A stretch of DNA of 64,000 bases from Aquarana catesbeiana (Eukaryota > Chordata > Amphibia > Anura > Ranidae): the NCBI RefSeq assembly GCF_042186555.1, contig NC_133325.1:96658110-96722109 (forward strand). The letters are read 5' to 3'. The notes beneath the pieces were generated by a model that was given only the letters and a program-made list of their open reading frames with translations, had not been told where the DNA came from and did not search any database. The position numbers were made by a program, and so were the translations under genes. Shown here in pieces: positions 57,911 to 64,000 of this stretch. The first letter of the stretch is position 1. Each line of letters opens with the position of its first letter.

Positions 57911-58966
57911 ACCCCATACACATTATTAGATTTTCTGCAGATTTTTGTCTTCAGATTTAGCAAAACCATATAATATGAGGTCAAACCTTAAGAGTTTCAA
58001 TTTGTATGCAATCAGGGCTGGACTGGGACAGAAATTTGTCCCATCATGACCGGCCCACTTTAATTTTGAGTGTCCCCAACATCATCCCCCTTACATCAGA
58101 GTCCCCATCAGAAGCTCCCTTCACATCAGAGAGTCCACATCAGAATCCCCCTTCACATCAGAGAGTCCCCATCAGAATCCCCCTTCACATCAGAGTCCCC
58201 ATCAGAAGCCCCTTCACATCAGAGAGTCCCCATCAGAAGCCCCTTTACATCAGAGAGTCCCCATCAGAAGCCCCCTTCACATCAGAGAGTCCCCATCAGA
58301 AGCCCCCTTCACATCAGAGCGTCCCCATCAGAAGCCCCCTTCACATCAAAGAGTCCCCATCAGAAGCCCCCTTCACATCAAAGAGTCCCCATCAGAAGCC
58401 CCCTTCACATCAATGAGTCCCCATCAAAAGCCCCCTTCACATCAAATAGTCCCCATCAGAAGCCCCCTTCACATCAGAGAGTCCCCATCAGAAGCCCCCT
58501 TCACATCAGTGAGCCCATGAGCAGCCCCCTTCACATCAGAGAGTCCCCATCAGAAGCCCCCTTCACATCAAAGAGTCCCCATCAGAAGCCCCCTTCACAT
58601 CAGCTTCTCGTTCCTCTCTCCAGTCATGTGATAACAAGTGATAAGGGGAGAGAGGAAGGAAAGTGTGCCGGCTGTCTATCTCCCTCTGCAGGCTGAAGGG
58701 AGCAGAAAGCCTAATGCTCTCTCCAGCAAGTGACAGAAGCTGCCCCCCATGACAGGAATGAAATCGCGATCACTCACTGTCAGAGAGGAGCCGCTCCAGG
58801 ACTGCACATGACTGGCCCACTGAGCCATCGGCCCACCGGGAAACTCCCGGTAGTCCCGATGGCCAGTACATGCCTGTATGCAATCAGGCAGACCCCTGCA
58901 CTATATGATTTTGGTAAATCTGAAGATAAAAATCTGTAGAAAATCTAATAGTGTGTATGGGGCTTT
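57911..58966. mobile_element. MITE with CCCCATACACA ends, split by a hAT-like element
   Basis: CCCCATACACATTATTAGAT then TTTCTGCAGATTTTTGTCTT at the left; AAAATCTGTAGAAAATCTAA then TAGTGTGTATGGGG at the right. 58013-58876 is inserted into its centre. Confidence 0.8.
58013..58876. mobile_element. hAT-like non-autonomous element with 32-bp minisatellite
   Basis: CAGGGCTGGACTGGGACAGA at the left, GGCCAGTACATGCCTG at the right. tatgcaat lies at 58005-58012 and 58877-58884 (perfect 8 bp). About 17 units of ~32 bp (TTCACATCAGAGAGTCCCC then ATCAGAAGCCCCC) run 58085-58600 and keep frames of 136 and 208 codons open by chance. Confidence 0.92.
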
Positions 58967-59014
58967 AATGCTCCCATCCAGGTTGTAGCTCCTTGAATGT
59001 ACTTAGAAGCATCC

Positions 59015-59306
59015 TTGAGCCCAGGTTCACACTGAGCTGCAGGAATGAAACCGCGCTGAACTCGCACGATTTCACTCCCGCATGTCAGTCCTGATTTCAG
59101 CTGTGATTTCAGAAACATCTGTACAGGTTTCTGCACAGATGTCAATGTAAATCGCAGCCCAAAATCGCAGTAGTACAGAAACGACTTTTTGAAATCGGTG
59201 CAGAGCGATTAGGATTAGGATTAGGACGGTGCCATTGACGGCAATTGCCGCCGATTTGACATGTCAAATCGCATGTCAAAACGCTCCAGTGTGAACCAGG
59301 GCTAAC
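59015..59306. mobile_element. MITE with GGTTCACACTG ends
   Basis: GAGCCCAGGTTCACACTGAG at the left, CCAGTGTGAACCAGGGCTAA at the right; TGATTTCAG and AATCGCA words repeat inside. Confidence 0.8.
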
Positions 59307-60864
59307 ACACGAAAAGGGAAAACGTAACTTGTATCAAAATTTAGTGATTTAGTATATATCTGCTATTATCATAGAGTACTTTTTAAAATATTTGTTATAT
59401 TGTATGGTAGTACCATACTATGCACAAATGCTTTTCACTGGCTGGTCATCAGTATGTAGATTGATAGTGGCTGTGGTGCTGTTTTTATTCTCTTTTTACT
59501 TATAGAAGTTGATATATAAAAATTTGCATAGCCATTTGCCCAGTAAAAATGCATGTACATTCGTACTGTGCGAATGGGGCAAAAAAAAAAAAAAAACAAA
59601 ACAAAAAAACAATGTACTGCGCTGGATGAATGTTTTTCATTGATTTTAAATAGAAAATATTGCATAGATGTTACTAAGTATTATAGCAAATTCTTGTAAT
59701 ACTTAGCTCCATCTAGTGGCCAATTCAACATTCAATGCTTTACGTTCAAACAGCACTAGATATAGCCTATGTACATTCACACCGAACAAATGTACAATAC
59801 ATGCACTTTCACTGGATGAATTGCTATGCAAATTCTTTTTATATCAACTCCCTTGTGTTTTATAAAACGTGCTGAAGCCATTTATGAGAAACAGATTTCA
59901 CAGCCAGCTTCTGCGTACGCAAGCTGCCTGTAGAAGAACAAGTTTAGAATGCTTGTAAAACAATCTTGATGTAGCTAATGGACCAGGACAGTTCAGCAAT
60001 ACATTTTCTAGAACACATGGGGGTGCGGTATTCACTTGTCTTTTTTTCTCTTGGAGTTAAAGAATGTTTTTTTATGTTAGACGTGTTATATGTAAAATCA
60101 AGTGAAAGCTCTCTGGGCAACAACAATGAGAAATCACTTTCTTTGAAATGTTGTTCTCAAGTACTGCAGCTTCAAGTCTACATTTCGTCTGTTTTGTCAA
60201 CAGAAATATTTCCCACACTGGGACAGTGTTGTCTGGTGCAGCTTAAACAGGACGGATGAGCAAAATGAACTTCTTGGAATCTGGCTGATCTGAACTCACT
60301 GTCCTCAAAGTCTGTTGTAATTATTTAACATGTAAGCAGTCATTTTTATTCATTTTCCATCAGCCAGACATAAATGTGTACATTTCTATTTTGGTGCAGT
60401 TATAGTGTTATCTTTAGCCATTTTTTTTCCTGTTCAATAAACTTGTAATATAATTTCATCAAGGTTACATTCTTATAATAAAGAAACGGTAAATGTAGGA
60501 TTAAAACTGAAAATCTTTAGCTTTTTTTTTTAAATTTAATGTGAAATGGGCAAATAAACATACTGTATATGATGTATTTTTTGTTGTTGTTTTTTTTTTT
60601 TAGTCCTCCCTGTAGATTTGTTATTTTTCCACTTGCTTTAACTGGGTGACAATCACATTAGCTGTGTCGTGACACCACGCAGTTGTGTTGTGACCCAGTG
60701 GATAGTCCATTTTGATCCAATGGATTGTGTTGTGACCCATGAAGTCTTAAGTTGGCCTTTGAAAGATCAAAATGAATTTGGCTCAGCAGGGGCTGGAAGA
60801 ATTTCGATCCGTGTATGGCCATCCCTGTTTGACAGTCAATTGTGAGATCGATGTTTGTTGATTA
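59307..60864. other. Upstream flank or 5' intron, mostly unassigned
   Basis: AT-rich, few obvious repeats. A stop-free minus stretch of ~44 codons (60180-60303) has an acceptor-like TTACAACAG before it but no match I can recall to a VSP N-terminus, so I do not call it an exon. Confidence 0.35.
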
Positions 60865-61384
60865 GCAGTGGTGGCTGGTGCTGCAGGATTTTGGGGGGGG
60901 TGCAGGCGGGCCCCTCCAGGTCCGCACTCATCCTATGGGCAAAGCCCTCCAGCAGTCACGGCTCCCCTGGTGCCTGGTGCCGTGGCTTCTGTGTTGACCC
61001 AGTCTTCAGCCTCCTGTCCTGATTGGTCAGGGTGGGAAGTCGATTCGCTGGTATCTCAGGGTGGGAGGACAACATAAAACAGGCCAATTGGGGCCTTAAG
61101 CTGTGGTCACGTGCTTGTGAGGGGGTGGCAGACCTGGTAGAGACCTGTTGGTCCGGTGCCTCGCACAGTGCACGGCCACATAGATAGTGCGGGCTGGGGG
61201 TGGCGGCGCCCCTTGTAGACCAGCCGCCATTGTTGAACTTGAACAGACAAGCTGGAAAACTTGTGTCAATCAGCGGCTTCAGTTCCGCTGTCAGAATACA
61301 ATGTTCCAGTGGAGGGGGGGGGGGGATTTCTCCATGTGTGGATGGAGAAATCTGTTCATTTTATTTTTATTATTAAAAAATAAA
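60865..61384. other. Possible hAT-like left end and G-rich sequence
   Basis: CAGTGGTGGCTGGTGCTGCA at 60867 resembles a hAT-type end but no partner end was found. Includes a poly(G) run at 61314-61325. Confidence 0.4.
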
Positions 61385-62697
61385 GCAAATTTGTGCCACG
61401 CTTCACACTGTTACCACATTTTCTTTCTGTGCAATAAATGATATATCAGTACAAAGTATACATACTGTGGATCAACAAAATCATTACTGTGCAGTAATAC
61501 AATCAAGTGAATAGTGCATATTAAATAATAAAGTCCTGATGTGCTTGTGACGTAAATGCTTAATCATTCAGGTGTGTCTTGTATTTAATCCATCAATACA
61601 AAGTCCTTTCAAAATTTGCAGTAGAATCAAATTCTTGTGACGGTGCTCCAAACTTTTCAACGTGACACCAAACTTGAGCTCCCCCCCTGTGAATCTGCTC
61701 ACCTTAGGGCACAATTGGGTTTGGTCTAATCACGTAGTTGAACCACTCATGGGCTCTATGTTAAATGGACTCTGTGGGATCCTGGCTGTTCAATGGCAAT
61801 ATCCTCCAAATATATATATAAGGCTAGATGGTTTTGTATAGTTTAAAAACAATATTTATTAAAAAGATTTCTTCCAAGGCACTCACATGGTTTGGGTGCT
61901 CACAGCACACCACTCTATGCCAGAAAAAAACAATGAGATCGTATGCCTATATGTTCCTCTGCAGCAACTCGGGTTAGCTGCTTCCTACACAGTCCTGTCC
62001 CCCCCCCATATAGTCCCCCTGAGGAAGACACGTCATTCCCTGTGTCGACATGCGTTAGGAAGGGGACAGGACAGTGTAGGAAGCAGCTAACCCGAGTTGC
62101 TGCGGAGGAACTTTCAGACATACGATCTCATTGTTTTTGTTTTTGTCTGGCATAGAGTGGTGCCCTGTGAGCACCCAAACCATGTGAGTACCTCATCTTT
62201 TTAATAAATATTGTTTTTAACCGATAAAACACCATCTAGCCTTATCTTTTATATATTTATATGGAAGATATCGCCATTGAACAGCCCAGGATCCCATAGA
62301 GTCCATTTAACATAGAGCCCAGGGGTGGTTCAACTGCGTGATTAGACCAAACCCAATTGTGCGGTCACACGCCCTAAGGTGAGCAGATTCACATAGGGGG
62401 GGAGCACAAGTTTGGTGTCACATTGAAAAGTTTGGAGCACCGTCACAAGAATTTGATTCTACTGCAAATTTTGAAAAGACTTTTTATTGATGGATTATAT
62501 ACAAGATACACCTGAATGATTAAGCATTTACGTCACAAGCACATCCACACTTTGTTATTTAGTATGCACTATTCACTTGATTGTATTATTGCACAGTAAT
62601 AATTTTGTTGATCCATAGTATGTATACTTTGTACTGATATATAATTTATTGCACAGAAAGAAAATGTGGTAACAGTGTGAAGCGTGGCACAGATTTG
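61385..62697. mobile_element. 1.3-kb near-palindromic fold-back element
   Basis: CAAATTTGTGCCACGCTTCA at the left pairs with TGAAGCGTGGCACAGATTTG at the right. The two arms, each about 630 bp, match over nearly their whole length (GAGCCCA.GGGTGGTTCAACT, CTAACCCGAGTTGCTGC, ACAATGAGATCGTA). The centre at 62016-62059 holds CCCCTGAGGAAGACACG and GACATGCGTTAGG. No coding capacity. Confidence 0.9.
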
Positions 62698-63547
62698 ATT
62701 TTTAATTTTTTTTATGTTCAGCCAGTTTGCTAAACGAAATAAAAATAAAATTCCAAAGTGTTGAATTCTAAAGACACCGGTGGAGGCTGCGGCATTGGAG
62801 TGTAAGTAAAGCAGGAGTCACTGGAGATTAGAGGGGCAAACATGAGTTCCCTCACTGCAGGAGATTTTGGATGCAGGATTTTAAAAGATGACCACACTGA
62901 CCCAGTGTATAATGCCTAAAATGGATCCATTTAAAATACCATGACATCTGATAATGTGCCACAAAATATCATCAACAAGAATGGCAGGCACCATATTCAA
63001 GCCATCATAATGAGCAATGAATTGGCATTCTCAAAAATTAAAAATAAATAAAAAAAACTTCCAAACACTACCAAGGACATATTAAGGACAGAATAAAATG
63101 TGATTTGTCATATTTTTCTGTGTTTTGGTAAAACGGTAAGCTGACTCAAAATAAACACATCATGTGACAGTGATTTTTCAAATGCTTATCACAAGTGCTT
63201 ATCTCCAACAATATATTATTTTAAACATTTTTTTTTATTATGTGTTTTTATGTCTTGGATGTTGTTGTATAGCTGGAGCCATTGGCAGGAGCCAATTTAT
63301 GTTATGGAGCCTGCAGGCATACAACATTTGGCTACCCAAGCCAATTTCTTCTAGCCTACTAGTCAGAATCAGGAAACATGTCTGTATAAGCACTACTGGT
63401 TCACCCTCCTGCTGCAAGTGACTCTGCAGCTACCAAGGAGGAGTCTTAAAGAGCTTAAGAGCACAATGTTATAAACTGATACTTCACAATATTATTTTAC
63501 TGGATGGTAGGTATGGTTGGTGTCCAAAAAATGAGACACAGATACTT
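62698..63547. other. Upstream flank, nothing recognised
   Basis: AT-rich, no exon or element ends identified. Confidence 0.35.
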
Positions 63548-63797
63548 GGGGTCTATTTATAAAGACTTTGTTGAGCGAATATCACAGACATTCACACAGT
63601 TTACTTTCTATGATCATCAGCTCCATCTAGTGTCTACAATGCAATATTTTACCCTAATCAAGAACATATCACTAGGTGGAGCTGATGATCATAGGAAGTA
63701 AACAGGATACACAAATTATGGGTATTATTTGTGATGGCTGTGGGGATACTTGAGACATTAGCACAGTGATTTTTTTTTATTTGTATAAATAGACCCC
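63548..63797. mobile_element. MITE with GGGGTCTATTTATAAA ends
   Basis: GGGGTCTATTTATAAAGACT at the left, TTTGTATAAATAGACCCC at the right; inner CTATGATCATCAGCTCCATC / GAGCTGATGATCATAGG arms. Fragments of the same family lie at 32346-32720. Confidence 0.85.
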
Positions 63798-64000
63798 TTG
63801 GTTTTCCCATGGTAACAAAAATCTGAACAGCTGCTGCAAACAGCTGCCGTTAGTGATTGAGGATAATTTCTCTGCTTTAAATGGAGTAGGAAAAGGGAGT
63901 CTCCACTACTGTCTAGGACCCTGGAATGGAGGTGTCACACACGCCTGGTAGGGCTATGACAGGTTGCGATCTATTGTTGTTACCAGCTGACCATTTGCAC

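Noticed and set aside
58006..58696. Plus open frames of 136 and 208 codons with SEAPFTSESPHQKP repeats
   Set aside because: By-product of the 32-bp minisatellite inside a hAT-like element.
60180..60303. 44-codon stop-free minus stretch as a possible tpte N-terminal exon
   Set aside because: No recognisable homology and no donor that gives the required phase; kept only as a weak lead.

Overview
This is a vertebrate nuclear genome window. It is most likely from a frog, and by the style of its repeats a ranid or other neobatrachian. The evidence is one split gene with canonical GT/AG introns and consistent phases, and a dense load of Tc1/mariner, hAT-like, TTAA-flanked and fold-back elements. 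I call the ranid affinity from repeat ends I associate with bullfrog-type genomes (for example ACCGCCAGGGAGGTTAA and GCCGCGTACACACG), so that placement is an inference.

The only protein-coding gene I can support is on the minus strand: a voltage-sensing phosphatase (TPTE/TPTE2/VSP family). Fifteen coding exons lie between 56054 (most 5') and the stop codon at 11033-11035. They encode about 452 residues in order: S1-S2, S3, the arginine-rich S4, a basic linker, a PTEN-like phosphatase domain with an intact HCKGGKGRTG loop, and a C2 domain. Every exon joins the next in frame. The cytosolic N-terminus and the start codon were not found and probably lie upstream, beyond 56055.

Layout: 1-11032 is intergenic sequence downstream of the gene, with repeats and a short likely 3' UTR. 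11033-56054 is the gene, whose 45 kb is about 97% intron. 56055-64000 is the upstream part or 5' intron, again repeat-filled.

Repeats include three degenerate Tc1 relatives of one ~1.6 kb family (16034-18190, 35694-37326, 40067-42109), two other Tc1-like remnants (24623-24994, 42157-42885), and five hAT-like non-autonomous elements with 8-bp duplications that each carry an internal minisatellite. There are also several TTAA-bounded families, many short MITEs, and a LINE ORF2 fragment. A set of fold-back elements shows unusually long (13-17 bp) target duplications. One retroposed unit (25656-26816) starts with a U2 snRNA head and ends in a poly(A) tail, inside a 16-bp duplication.

There is no operon, CRISPR array, tRNA or rRNA. 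The long open frames in the window (for example the two ~395-codon frames at 49978-51187) are minisatellite artefacts, not genes. The most unusual signals are the U2-headed retroposon, the fold-back class, and a short conserved core shared by six otherwise different repeats.
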